The notes under the pieces: generated by a model | The model's input: the letters and a program-made list of their open reading frames with translations, nothing else | The model's database searches: none | What the model was told of the DNA's origin: nothing | Shown here: one piece after another, positions 27,987 through 36,034 of the stretch | Numbering within the stretch: position 1 is the first letter of the stretch | Layout: each line of letters opens with the position of its first letter | Origin: Massilia sp. erpn | GTDB lineage: Bacteria; Pseudomonadota; Gammaproteobacteria; Burkholderiales; Burkholderiaceae_D | Direction: 5' to 3' | DNA: 64,000 nucleotides | NCBI RefSeq assembly: GCF_024400215.1 | Contig: NZ_CP053748.1 | Coordinates: forward strand, 3,534,001 to 3,598,000 | Made by a program: the position numbers and the translations under genes

Positions 27987-28688
27987 ATGCAAGTACATAC
28001 CCTGATCCTTGCCGCCGTGCTGGCGGCGCCCGCCGCCCAGGCGCAGCAGATCGGCCAGGAGCCGCTCGGCGCGCCGGCCGTGCCGTCCACCCATTCGGTC
28101 GAGCAGGCCGACGCCAAGCTGGCCCAGGTCGCGCGCGAGCGCGCCGCGCTGGAAGCCGAATTCGCCGCCAGCGAGAAGGCGTGCTATGAGCGCTTCTTCG
28201 TCAACAATTGCCTGGACAAGGCCAAGGAAAAGCGCCGCGCCGGCCTGGTCGCGCAACGCGCCATCGAGGTCGAAGCCCAGCACTTCAAGCGTCAGCATGC
28301 CGTTGACGTGCGTGACCGCGAACTCGAGGAGCGCGCCAAGAAGGATGCGGCGGAAGCGGTGGCGCGCGCCGCCAAGCCGCCGGTCAAGCATACGGCGCCG
28401 GAAGACAAGCCGCTGCCGCGTCCCGCCGCCGTCTCGCTGGAGCAGCGCCAGGCCGCGCACGATGCCAAAATCCAGCAACTGGAAGCGCAGGATGCCGCCA
28501 AGGCCGGCGTGCGCGCCGCCAATGTGAAGAAGTACGAACAGAAAAAGGCCGACTCGGCGAAGCGCCAGGCCGATATCGCCGCCAAGCGCGCCGAAAAAGC
28601 CGAGAAGCTGCGCAAGCGCCAGGAAGCCGAGGCCGAGAAGGCCGCCAGGGCCCAGGCCGGCGCGGCGGCCTCCCAGCCCAAGCAATAA
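27987..28688 (+). CDS. Secreted Ala/Lys/Glu-rich coiled-coil protein of unknown function
   Basis: 233 residues. Signal peptide MQVHTLILAAVLAAPAAQAQ. After about residue 40 the chain is almost continuous charged helix (DAKLAQVARERAALEAEFAA; the C-terminal third is repeated KRAEKAEKLRKRQEAEAEKA). Two Cys lie 9 residues apart in CYERFFVNNCLDKAKEKRR and could form the only disulfide. A Pro-rich hinge lies near residue 135. No enzyme motif was seen. It starts 29 bases after zapE. A periplasmic structural or scaffold role is a guess. Confidence 0.7.
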   Translation: MQVHTLILAAVLAAPAAQAQQIGQEPLGAPAVPSTHSVEQADAKLAQVARERAALEAEFAASEKACYERFFVNNCLDKAKEKRRAGLVAQRAIEVEAQHFKRQHAVDVRDRELEERAKKDAAEAVARAAKPPVKHTAPEDKPLPRPAAVSLEQRQAAHDAKIQQLEAQDAAKAGVRAANVKKYEQKKADSAKRQADIAAKRAEKAEKLRKRQEAEAEKAARAQAGAAASQPKQ

Positions 28689-28716
28689 GCCGTGTGCGGG
28701 GCGGCCGGGTTTCGGC

Positions 28717-29520
28717 TCAGACCGCCTTGCGCAGCTGTTCCACCGTATAGCCAGGCGCCTCTTTCGGCTGGGCCGCCAGCTTCAGGATCACCATCGAGCA
28801 ATTGTCGGCCGCCCCCTTGGCCCGTTCGCGCGCCTTATTGATCAGCATCTCGCTGGCCTCGCGCGGCGTCTTGCGCGCCAGCACCGTCGCCAGTTCCACA
28901 TCCGTAAAGTATTGCCACAGCCCATCCGAGCACAGCAGGAAGGCGTCGCCCGCCTGCAGGCATTCCTGCACGCCGACCGTGACGTAGGGCGGCTTCAGCC
29001 GGTTGCCCAGCAGATTGGCCAGCAGCCGGGCGCTGCGGTGGCGCCGCGCCGCCTCCAGCGGCAGCCTGTCGGCCTGCACCAGATGCTCGATATAGGCGGC
29101 GTCGGTGCTGCGGCCAATGCATTGGCCGTTGGAAAACCGGTAGAGGCGTGAGTCGCCCACATGCGCCCACACGGCCTGGCGCTGCGGCGTGAGCAGCAGC
29201 AGCTGCATGGTCGACTGCGGTTCGGACTCGGCGCCCAGCGGATTGATCAGCAGAATTTCATGGGTCTCCTGCGCAATATTGCGCAGCAATTCAGACAGGC
29301 GTGGCAGGCTGGCCGTGTCGCCGGCGCGGTAATCGTCAAACAGATGCTTGCTGGTATGCAGGACTTGCTCGGCGCCGAGCGCGCTGTCGCCGCCATCGGC
29401 CAGCACCGCCAGCACATAGCCGGGCGCCTTGCTGGACGTGAAAAGGGCGGTGCGGTCATGTTGTTGTGGCCGGTTACCGATGTGCTGGGCGGTGCCGGCC
29501 TCGATCTTGTATGCGCTCAT
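28717..29520 (-). CDS. PP2C-family serine/threonine protein phosphatase
   Basis: 267 residues, a single cytoplasmic PP2C domain. Metal-binding and core motifs in order: GNRPQQHDRTALF (Asp22), LAVLADGGDSALGAEQ (Asp42-Gly43), WAHVGDSRLYRFSNGQ, FLLCSDGLWQYFTD, and ADNCSMVILKL. The metal Asp residues are kept, but the usual ADGMGGH loop reads ADGGDSALG. It should dephosphorylate Ser/Thr. No kinase, FHA or secretion-system gene is next to it, so its partner is unknown. It is convergent with the secreted coiled-coil gene. Confidence 0.88.
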   Translation of the reverse strand: MSAYKIEAGTAQHIGNRPQQHDRTALFTSSKAPGYVLAVLADGGDSALGAEQVLHTSKHLFDDYRAGDTASLPRLSELLRNIAQETHEILLINPLGAESEPQSTMQLLLLTPQRQAVWAHVGDSRLYRFSNGQCIGRSTDAAYIEHLVQADRLPLEAARRHRSARLLANLLGNRLKPPYVTVGVQECLQAGDAFLLCSDGLWQYFTDVELATVLARKTPREASEMLINKARERAKGAADNCSMVILKLAAQPKEAPGYTVEQLRKAV

Positions 29521-29658
29521 AGCTGCCCGGAATCCTTGCCTGCTTCATTATGGGGTCCACCTGAGTTACACTATGCACCGGTAAGCAGTTTTGTTGCAAG
29601 CTAAGGTTGTTCTCCAAACGAAACTGTTGGTTAGACGAATGTTTCTAGAAGTTCAACC

Positions 29659-29859
29659 ATGACGAATGAAGAAGAGATCCGGCGCCGGATCGTCGAACTG
29701 GATGTCGAGCACCGCGACCTGGATGCCGTCATCGAGATGCTGACCCTGGATGGCCACCATGACCAGTTGCAGTTGCGTCGGCTTAAGAAACGCAAGCTGC
29801 AGCTGAAAGACTATATCACCCTGCTGAAAATGCAATTGGTGCCCGACGTACCGGCTTGA
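29659..29859 (+). CDS. YdcH-like (DUF465) small helical protein
   Basis: 66 residues forming one helical hairpin (EEEIRRRIVELDVEHRDLDA, then QLQLRRLKKRKLQLKDYITL), the DUF465/YdcH pattern. No function is assigned to the family beyond short coiled-coil proteins. Its stop overlaps a possible TTG start of the helicase gene. Confidence 0.8.
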   Translation: MTNEEEIRRRIVELDVEHRDLDAVIEMLTLDGHHDQLQLRRLKKRKLQLKDYITLLKMQLVPDVPA

Positions 29860-31925
29860 GCGGCTTGCGCCGCGCGGCCGCTTTTCCCGCTTTTATTTTG
29901 ACGCAAGAATCCCAGACGCCCGCCGCCGCGCCGGTCCCGGCCGACCCCGCCCTTGAGCCCGCGTTGCCGCCGGGCAAGCACGATGCCGAGATCGAACGCC
30001 TGTTTGGCGCCGGCGGTCCGCTTGGTCCGGCCGTGGGCGGCTTCCGGCCGCGCCGCGCCCAGACCGAGATGGCCAAGGCCATCGCCGACGCCATCGCCAA
30101 GCAGCAAACCCTGATCGCCGAGGCCGGCACGGGCACGGGCAAGACCTTCGCCTATCTGGTGCCGGCCCTGATGTGGGGCGGCAAGACCATCGTTTCGACC
30201 GGCACCAAGAACTTGCAGGACCAGCTCTTCCTGCGCGATATTCCGACCGTGCGCGCCGCCCTGCAGGCGCCCGTGTCGGTGGCCCTGCTCAAAGGGCGCG
30301 GCAATTACGTCTGCCACTACCACCTGGAACGCACACAGCAGAACGGGCGCATGACCTCGCGCGACGATGTCGGCTATCTGCGCGAAATCTCGCGTTTCCT
30401 GAAGATGACCAGCTCGGGCGACAAGGCCGAGCTGACGCGCGTGCCGGAAAACGCCCTGATCTGGAACCTGGTCACCTCCACGCGCGAAAACTGCATGGGC
30501 GCCGAGTGCCAGTACTACCAGGACTGCTTCGTGATGAAGGCGCGCAAGGAAGCGCAGCAGGCCGATGTGGTGGTGGTCAACCACCACCTGTTCTTCGCCG
30601 ACGTGGCGCTGAAAGACACCGGCGTGGCCGAACTGCTGCCCTCGGCCAACACCATCATCTTCGACGAAGCCCACCAGCTGCCCGACACCGCCACCCTGTT
30701 CTTCGGCGACACCTTCTCCACCTCGCATGTGCTGGAACTGTGCCGCGACGTGCTGGCCGAAGGCTTGTCGCATGCGCGCGACGGCGCCGACTGGGGCAAG
30801 GTGGTGTCGGTGGTGGAAAAGGCCGCACGCGACCTGCGCCTGACCTTCCCGCAAGACATCGTGCGCATGTCGCTGCCGCAGATCGCCCCATCGAGCGAAT
30901 TCTTCCCCGCGCTGGCAACGTTGAAAGACGAGTTGGACGGCATGCTGGCCGTGCTCGACAAGCAGGCCGAGCGCGCGGAAACCATTGAGCAATGCCGCGT
31001 GCGCGGCGTCGAGCTGGCGCAGAAGATGTCGGCCTGGAAATACGATCCCAAGGCGAAAGTCACGCCCGGCGAAGAAGCCGTGTACTGGGTGGAAGCGTTT
31101 GCCAGCTCGCTGCAGCTGCACAAGACGCCGCTCTCGATCGCGCCGATCTTCAATGGCCAGCGCGAAGGCGTGCCACGCAGCTGGATCTTCACCTCGGCCA
31201 CGCTGGCCGTGAAAAACGACTTCAAGCACTTCTCCCAGCAGATGGGGCTGGAAAACGAAGTGGCGCGCAGCTGGCCCAGCCCCTTCAATTATGAAGAGCA
31301 GGGCATTCTCTATGTGCCGAAAGACTTGCCCGATCCCAACTCCTTCGGCTACACCGACGCCGTGCTCGACTGCGCCCTGCCCATCATCGAAGCGGCCGGC
31401 GGGCGCACCTTCCTGCTCTGCACCACCTTGCGCGCCGTGAAGCGCGCCGCCGAACGCCTGCGCGACGAGTTCGACAAGCGCGGCTGGAACTTCCCCCTCT
31501 TCGTGCAGGGCGACCGCGGCCGCACCGAACTGCTCGACCAGTTCCGCAAGGCCGGCAATGGCGTGCTGATCGGCAGCCAAAGCTTCTGGGAAGGCGTCGA
31601 TGTGCGCGGCGAAGCCTTGTCCCTGGTCATCATCGACAAGCTGCCTTTCGCCCCGCCCGACGACCCGGTGCTGGCCGCCCGCATCGAAGTGATGGAAAAG
31701 CAGGGGCTGAACGGCTTCATGCACCACACCCTGCCCGAAGCGATCATCAACCTGAAGCAGGGCGCCGGCCGCCTGATCCGCGATGAAAGCGACCGTGGCG
31801 TGCTGATGCTGTGCGACCCGCGTGTCATCAGCAAACCGTATGGCCGCCGCATCTGGCAAAGCCTGCCCCCCTTCAAACGCACCCGCGAAGCCGCCGACGT
31901 CATCGCCTTCTTCCGCCCCGTTTGA
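29856..31925 (+). CDS. ATP-dependent DNA helicase of the DinG/YoaA (XPD-like) family
   Basis: Up to 689 residues from a TTG overlapping the ydcH-like stop; a second TTG about 43 bases downstream is also possible. Q-like FRPRRAQTEMAKAIADAI; Walker A AEAGTGTGKTFAYLVPAL; DEAH box TIIFDEAHQLPDTA. The Fe-S cluster cysteines are in GRGNYVCHYHLE and ENCMGAECQYYQDCFVMKAR. The C-terminal helicase motifs are SQSFWEGVDVRGEAL and IINLKQGAGRLIRDESDRGV. These 5'-3' Fe-S helicases resolve D-loops and damaged forks. Length and motifs fit YoaA better than full-length DinG. Confidence 0.92.
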   Translation: MSGLRRAAAFPAFILTQESQTPAAAPVPADPALEPALPPGKHDAEIERLFGAGGPLGPAVGGFRPRRAQTEMAKAIADAIAKQQTLIAEAGTGTGKTFAYLVPALMWGGKTIVSTGTKNLQDQLFLRDIPTVRAALQAPVSVALLKGRGNYVCHYHLERTQQNGRMTSRDDVGYLREISRFLKMTSSGDKAELTRVPENALIWNLVTSTRENCMGAECQYYQDCFVMKARKEAQQADVVVVNHHLFFADVALKDTGVAELLPSANTIIFDEAHQLPDTATLFFGDTFSTSHVLELCRDVLAEGLSHARDGADWGKVVSVVEKAARDLRLTFPQDIVRMSLPQIAPSSEFFPALATLKDELDGMLAVLDKQAERAETIEQCRVRGVELAQKMSAWKYDPKAKVTPGEEAVYWVEAFASSLQLHKTPLSIAPIFNGQREGVPRSWIFTSATLAVKNDFKHFSQQMGLENEVARSWPSPFNYEEQGILYVPKDLPDPNSFGYTDAVLDCALPIIEAAGGRTFLLCTTLRAVKRAAERLRDEFDKRGWNFPLFVQGDRGRTELLDQFRKAGNGVLIGSQSFWEGVDVRGEALSLVIIDKLPFAPPDDPVLAARIEVMEKQGLNGFMHHTLPEAIINLKQGAGRLIRDESDRGVLMLCDPRVISKPYGRRIWQSLPPFKRTREAADVIAFFRPV

Positions 31926-31937
31926 TCCCCCTCAACA

Positions 31938-32033
31938 AATGTCCAACCCTGGTGTCAGGCACCGGAGGCGGACATTCTTTGATCTAAATCAGCAAATGTC
32001 CGACCTTGGTGCCTGACACCAGGGTGGGACATT
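31938..32033. repeat. Dispersed palindromic (REP/BIME-like) element, copy B
   Basis: Same element as at 18517-18612. The left arm (31938-31963) and right arm (32008-32033) are 26 bp with one mismatch (CCAACC against CCCACC), core CCTGGTGTCAGGCACC. The internal spacer again holds GGACATTCTTTGATC and AGCAAATGTCCGACC. It begins 13 bases after the helicase stop and is followed by about 168 bp without any recognisable gene before the TIR gene. Confidence 0.85.
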
Positions 32034-32201
32034 GTTTGATGCAGATCAAAGGGGAAGGTGTGCCAGCGGATGGCGCATTCTCGCCAGCATTTGGCGTGTT
32101 GCGGCGCGGGCTTCCTCTGGTCGAGGTTTGCGCTGGCGCAAAGAGCCGGCGATGCGGCTTGTTAGAGTGGCTACGTAGAACGCCCTTTTCAGGGGGATGC
32201 G

Positions 32202-32807
32202 ATGACTATCCGCTACGGTTGTTTCTTCAGTTATGCGCACGGGCAGCATGCTTATATGAGCAAGTTCAAGAACGACTTGGCGGATGCGCTGCGCTGTTAT
32301 CTGGAGCCCCATCTCGATACCGAAAAGGAATTGTTCGTCGATAGCGAGCAGCTGGGCGGCGGCGACGATCTGGACCGCAAGATCGCGCTGGCCCTGTGCG
32401 AGAGCGTATGCATGATCGTGATCTATACGCCCAAATACGAGGCCCATCCTTATACCCGGCGCGAGTTCGCCGCCATGCAGCTGATCGAGGACGAGCGCCG
32501 CCATTGGTATCCGCTGCCGAGCCACCTGATCATCCCCGTCATCATGACGCGCCACCCGCTCTGCCTGCCGCCCCAGATCAGCGAGCCGGGCATGTACGTG
32601 GATTTCTCGCGCTATACCCTGGCCACCGCCGATCTGAAAACGAATCCCGACTATCTACCCGATATCGAGCGGATCGTGCAGCGTGTGGTGGCCCATTATC
32701 ACTATCTGAAGTACTGCATTCCACCGGAGCATGATTGCAGCCGCTTCGTGCTTCCCGCCATGCCACCGGAATGGCGCGCCATTCCGCCTCCCCACTTTCC
32801 CCGCTAG
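32202..32807 (+). CDS. Stand-alone TIR-domain protein
   Basis: 201 residues. Residues 1-100 match the TIR fold: strand A RYGCFFSYAHG, box 2-like ELFVDSEQLGGGDDLDRKIA, helix ALALCESVCMIVIYTPKYEA, and YTRREFAAMQLIEDER, where Glu88 takes the position of the catalytic Glu of NAD-cleaving TIRs. Residues 100-201 are a helical and Pro-rich tail (LKYCIPPEHDCSRFVLP) without a recognised domain. Bacterial TIR proteins commonly cleave NAD+ or make signalling nucleotides in defence. AGGGGG precedes the ATG. The KGGVGR-type ATPase gene follows after 9 bases, so the two form a unit. Confidence 0.82.
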   Translation: MTIRYGCFFSYAHGQHAYMSKFKNDLADALRCYLEPHLDTEKELFVDSEQLGGGDDLDRKIALALCESVCMIVIYTPKYEAHPYTRREFAAMQLIEDERRHWYPLPSHLIIPVIMTRHPLCLPPQISEPGMYVDFSRYTLATADLKTNPDYLPDIERIVQRVVAHYHYLKYCIPPEHDCSRFVLPAMPPEWRAIPPPHFPR

Positions 32808-32816
32808 AGGTCCGCC

Positions 32817-34295
32817 ATGGAACGTTTCCGATTTTCCCTGCCGCCGTTGTCCACGCCCGGCGAGGTGAGTAGTTTTTATTCGCATCAGGATGGCTGCGGC
32901 CGCAGCATGGCGCTGGCGAATCTGGCCGCACTGCTGGCTGGCGGCCAGCGCGCCGCCAGCCCGGTCCTGATGGTGGACTGGAACCTGGAAGCGCCGCGCC
33001 TGCACCAGTATTTCCCCTTGCAGGATGAAGGACCCGGCGTGCTGGAGCTGTTCGAAGCCTGCCGCACCGCCTTGCAGGGCCGCCAGGATGCGGGCCGCGA
33101 TAGCGCCGTCGTGGCGCGCGAGGTGCTGGAGGCGGTAGGGTGGGAACAGTATATTTGCCGCGTCGACGAGAGCCGCCCCCTGTATCTGATGCGCGCCGGG
33201 CGCCAGGATGCCAGCTATGCGCGCCGTCTGGTGGATCTACGCTGGGAGGTGCTGTTCAACGCCTGTCCGGCCCTGTTCCGCTGTTTCGCCGCCGGCTTGA
33301 GCCGCCATTTCCGCCATGTGCTGGTCGATTCCTGCAGCGGCCGCGCCGATATGGCCGGAATTTGCACCACCTTGCTGCCGACCCGCCTGGTGCTGGCCTT
33401 TCCGCCCGGCCGCCAGCACCTCGATGGCCTGACGGCGCTGCTGCAGCGCGCCACCACCTACCGCCGCAGCCACGAGGATGAGCAGCGCCCGCTGCTGGCC
33501 TACCCGCTGCCGATCCGCGGCGGCAGGGACGATGCGGACCAGCGCACGCTGTGGCGGCGCGGCGATCCGGCGCGCGCCGTGCCGGGTTACCAGCCGCTGT
33601 TCGAGCAGGCACTGGGCGAAGCCTATGGCATGGCCGGCCTGTCGCTGGAAAACTATTTCGACGAGGTGCAACTGCCGCCATTGCGCGATGCCGATGGCAC
33701 TGGGCCGGCACGGAACGCGGCCGGCAGCGACCATTTTTCGCTGGTTCGGGCGCTCGGCGTTTTCCGCGAGTGGCTTGGCGGCGGCCATGCGCCCTGGCAG
33801 TCGCGCGCCGAAATTCCGCTGCAGGAGGCGATCGCTGCCGCGCGCCTGAGCATGCAGGAAGGCGGGAGCGCCCTCAGCTTGCCGTTGGCGCACAGCCTGG
33901 AGCGCCTGGCCGAGGTGTATTGTCAGGAAAACCGCTTGTGGCAAGCTTTGCAATGTTTGCGGGAAAGTCGCGCGCTGCTCTTGCATCTATTGGGCGCGGA
34001 GCATCCCGACACCCGGCGCTGCACGCGCAGCCTGGCCGCCTTGCTGCAGCGGCAGGGCCGGCCGGACGAGGCGCGCCGTCTGCAGGACGCCGTGACGGTA
34101 TGGTCCGCGCTCCGCGAGGAAGGCGTGGACAGCACGGGCGAGGAGGGCGAGCGCCGGCATTGTGTGCTGAAGGTGCAGCAGGAGCGGCGCGGCTACCATT
34201 TGAATTGCCTGGATGGCTCTGCCGTGCCGTGGGCTGGCGCCTTGCCGGACGCGGGCTTGCAGGAAGCCTCAGCCATGCACGCCAAAGTGGGCTGA
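32817..34295 (+). CDS. KGGVGR-motif-variant P-loop ATPase with C-terminal TPRs, partner of the TIR protein
   Basis: 492 residues. The N-terminal MinD/ParA-like domain shows FYSHQDGCGRSMALANLAAL (variant P-loop, residues 20-39), LMVDWNLEAPRLHQYF (residues 51-66) and VLVDSCSGRADMAGICTTLL (residues 168-187, Walker B region), then LAFPPGRQHLDGLTAL. This run of motifs is that of KGGVGR-type ATPases (consensus YKGGVGRSMALAN, VDWDLEAPGLH, IDSRTG-TDIGGICT). The signature Lys is Gln24 and the next Gly is Asp25. Residues 356-425 form TPR-like helices (LERLAEVYCQENRLWQALQC, LLGAEHPDTRRCTRSLAALL) of the type fused to NB-ARC or TIR proteins. Probably a sensor or scaffold for the TIR effector. Confidence 0.8.
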   Translation: MERFRFSLPPLSTPGEVSSFYSHQDGCGRSMALANLAALLAGGQRAASPVLMVDWNLEAPRLHQYFPLQDEGPGVLELFEACRTALQGRQDAGRDSAVVAREVLEAVGWEQYICRVDESRPLYLMRAGRQDASYARRLVDLRWEVLFNACPALFRCFAAGLSRHFRHVLVDSCSGRADMAGICTTLLPTRLVLAFPPGRQHLDGLTALLQRATTYRRSHEDEQRPLLAYPLPIRGGRDDADQRTLWRRGDPARAVPGYQPLFEQALGEAYGMAGLSLENYFDEVQLPPLRDADGTGPARNAAGSDHFSLVRALGVFREWLGGGHAPWQSRAEIPLQEAIAAARLSMQEGGSALSLPLAHSLERLAEVYCQENRLWQALQCLRESRALLLHLLGAEHPDTRRCTRSLAALLQRQGRPDEARRLQDAVTVWSALREEGVDSTGEEGERRHCVLKVQQERRGYHLNCLDGSAVPWAGALPDAGLQEASAMHAKVG

Positions 34296-34313
34296 TTTTC
34301 GCCTACCTTGATG

Positions 34314-34358
34314 CGCCCGGTGCCGGCGGTCCCAGCCGGTGCCGGGCGTAAATTTTAT
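34314..34358 (+). terminator. Likely terminator after the TIR/ATPase unit
   Basis: CGCCCGGTGCCGGC (34314-34327) pairs with GCCGGTGCCGGGCG (34335-34348) apart from two central mismatches; AAATTTTA follows. It closes the TIR/ATPase unit before surE. Confidence 0.5.
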
Positions 34359-34416
34359 CGGTGGCGGCGCTTGCCAATTGCGCAAGCGGAGCGTTGCTTC
34401 GGGTAAAATCTGTCGT

Positions 34417-35154
34417 ATGAGAATCCTTATCAGTAACGACGACGGCTACCTCGCCCCCGGCATCAACGCCCTGGCCGAGGCGCTGGCCCCGATTGCCGAC
34501 ATTGTGGTGGTGGCGCCGGAAAGCAACCGCTCCGGCGCATCCAACTCGCTGTCGCTGGACCGTCCGCTGTCGGTGCAGCAAGCCGCCAATGGTTTCTACT
34601 TTGTGAATGGTACGCCCACCGACTGCGTCCACATCGCGCTGACCGGGATGGGCCTGCCGCGTCCCGACCTGGTGGTGTCCGGCATCAACAACGGTCCGAA
34701 TATGGGCGACGACACCCTGTATTCCGGCACCGTGGCCGCCGCCACCGAAGGCTATCTGTTCGGCATTCCCGCCATCGCTTTCTCGCAAGGTTCCTGGGGC
34801 TGGGCGCATATCGAGGATGCCGCCCGCGTGGCGCGCGATATCGTCGAACGTTATGCCGCCACCCTGGCCGCGCCCTACCTGCTGAATGTGAACATCCCGA
34901 ATCTGCCGTACGAGCAGATGGGGCCGGCCACCGCCTGCCGCCTGGGGCGCCGCCACCAGGCCGAGCCGGTGATCAAGGCGCTCGATCCGCGTGGCCGCGA
35001 TATTTACTGGATCGGCCCACCGGGCGCTTGCCGGGATGCGGGCGAGGGCACCGATTTCCACGCCGTGCAGCAAGGACGCATCGCCCTGACGCCCTTGCAG
35101 ATCGACCTGACCCACAAGACCCAGCTCGATGCGCTGGCAAAGGCTCTGGCATGA
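34417..35154 (+). CDS. surE: 5'/3'-nucleotidase SurE
   Basis: 245 residues from ATG 34417 ([20 protein letters not shown]), with the metal ligands Asp8-Asp9. Further family motifs are [34 protein letters not shown] and [20 protein letters not shown]. It dephosphorylates nucleoside monophosphates and short polyphosphates and is linked to stationary-phase survival. There is no Shine-Dalgarno sequence before the ATG, and a TAAAAT that could serve as a -10 lies only about 8 bases upstream, so the mRNA may be leaderless. Its stop overlaps the pcm start (ATGA). Confidence 0.96.
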   Translation: MRILISNDDGYLAPGINALAEALAPIADIVVVAPESNRSGASNSLSLDRPLSVQQAANGFYFVNGTPTDCVHIALTGMGLPRPDLVVSGINNGPNMGDDTLYSGTVAAATEGYLFGIPAIAFSQGSWGWAHIEDAARVARDIVERYAATLAAPYLLNVNIPNLPYEQMGPATACRLGRRHQAEPVIKALDPRGRDIYWIGPPGACRDAGEGTDFHAVQQGRIALTPLQIDLTHKTQLDALAKALA

Positions 35155-36026
35155 ACGACAAGACCCGCACCTTCCCGCTGCCGCTGTCCTCCGTGGTGGA
35201 CAAGTCCCAGAAGAAGCAGCCGGTCTTGAGCAGTATCGCCACGCCGCAGACGGCGACCCAGAATGCCGCGCGCAACGCCGCCCAGAATGCCGCCGCACCG
35301 GCCCTGCGCGCGCCGCCGGCCGCGCCGGCCCGGCCGCAAGGCTATGCCGCTGACCGCGCGCCGGCGCCAGCCGCCGCACCGCGCCAGAATCCGCTGGTGT
35401 CGGAAGCGGTGCGGCGCGCCATGGTGGCGCGCGTGGCCAGGCAGGGCGTCAAGGACCAGGCGGTGCTGGCCGCCATGGAAAGCGTGCCGCGCCATTTGTT
35501 CATGGATGAAGCATTAGCCTCGCAGGCGTATATCGACGCCTCCCTGCCCATCGGCCATCACCAGACCATCTCCCAACCCTATATCGTGGCGCGCATGATC
35601 GAGGTGATGCGCCATGGCGGCCAGCTGCAGCGCGTGCTGGAAATCGGCACCGGTTGCGGCTACCAGGCGGCCGTTTTATCGTGCCTGGCGCAAGACGTGT
35701 ATTCCATTGAGCGCATTAAACCGTTACATGAGCTGGCGAAGGCGAATCTGCGGCCGATGCGCGTACCAAATCTGCGCCTGCACTACGGAGATGGTATGCT
35801 TGGCCTGCCGCAAGCCGCGCCGTTTGACGGCATCATCCTCGCCGCCGCTGGTCTGGAAGTCCCTCAGGCCTTGCTGGACCAGCTCAGCATCGGCGGCCGT
35901 CTGGTCGCCCCCGTTGGCGGCCGCACCCAGCATCTGGAGCTCGTAACCCGGATCGGCAAAGCCGAATGGCTGCGCCAGACGCTTGAGGATTGCCATTTTG
36001 TGCCCCTGCGGCCCGGTATCGTATAG
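35151..36026 (+). CDS. pcm: Protein-L-isoaspartate O-methyltransferase
   Basis: 291 residues, overlapping surE by 4 bases. The first ~80 residues are an unusual Ala/Pro/Gln-rich extension ([20 protein letters not shown]). The catalytic domain starts near [20 protein letters not shown] and shows [20 protein letters not shown], the AdoMet loop [20 protein letters not shown] and [20 protein letters not shown]. It repairs isoaspartyl residues in aged proteins. The surE-pcm-nlpD-rpoS order is the classic proteobacterial stationary-phase cluster. Confidence 0.95.
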   Translation: MNDKTRTFPLPLSSVVDKSQKKQPVLSSIATPQTATQNAARNAAQNAAAPALRAPPAAPARPQGYAADRAPAPAAAPRQNPLVSEAVRRAMVARVARQGVKDQAVLAAMESVPRHLFMDEALASQAYIDASLPIGHHQTISQPYIVARMIEVMRHGGQLQRVLEIGTGCGYQAAVLSCLAQDVYSIERIKPLHELAKANLRPMRVPNLRLHYGDGMLGLPQAAPFDGIILAAAGLEVPQALLDQLSIGGRLVAPVGGRTQHLELVTRIGKAEWLRQTLEDCHFVPLRPGIV

Positions 36027-36034
36027 AGATTTAA

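Noticed and set aside
18517..32033. CRISPR array or phage attachment sites made of the palindromic repeats
   Set aside because: Only two copies 13 kb apart, each with internal symmetry, no spacer series, no integrase and no cas genes.
32006..32344. Open frame overlapping repeat copy B and the start of the TIR gene
   Set aside because: It begins inside the palindromic repeat, has no ribosome site and no recognisable sequence, and conflicts with the clear TIR frame.
32817..34295. ParA-type chromosome or plasmid partition ATPase
   Set aside because: There is no parB, no parS-like sites and no canonical KGG-x-GK loop; the DSCSGRADMAGICT and TPR regions fit KGGVGR ATPases instead.
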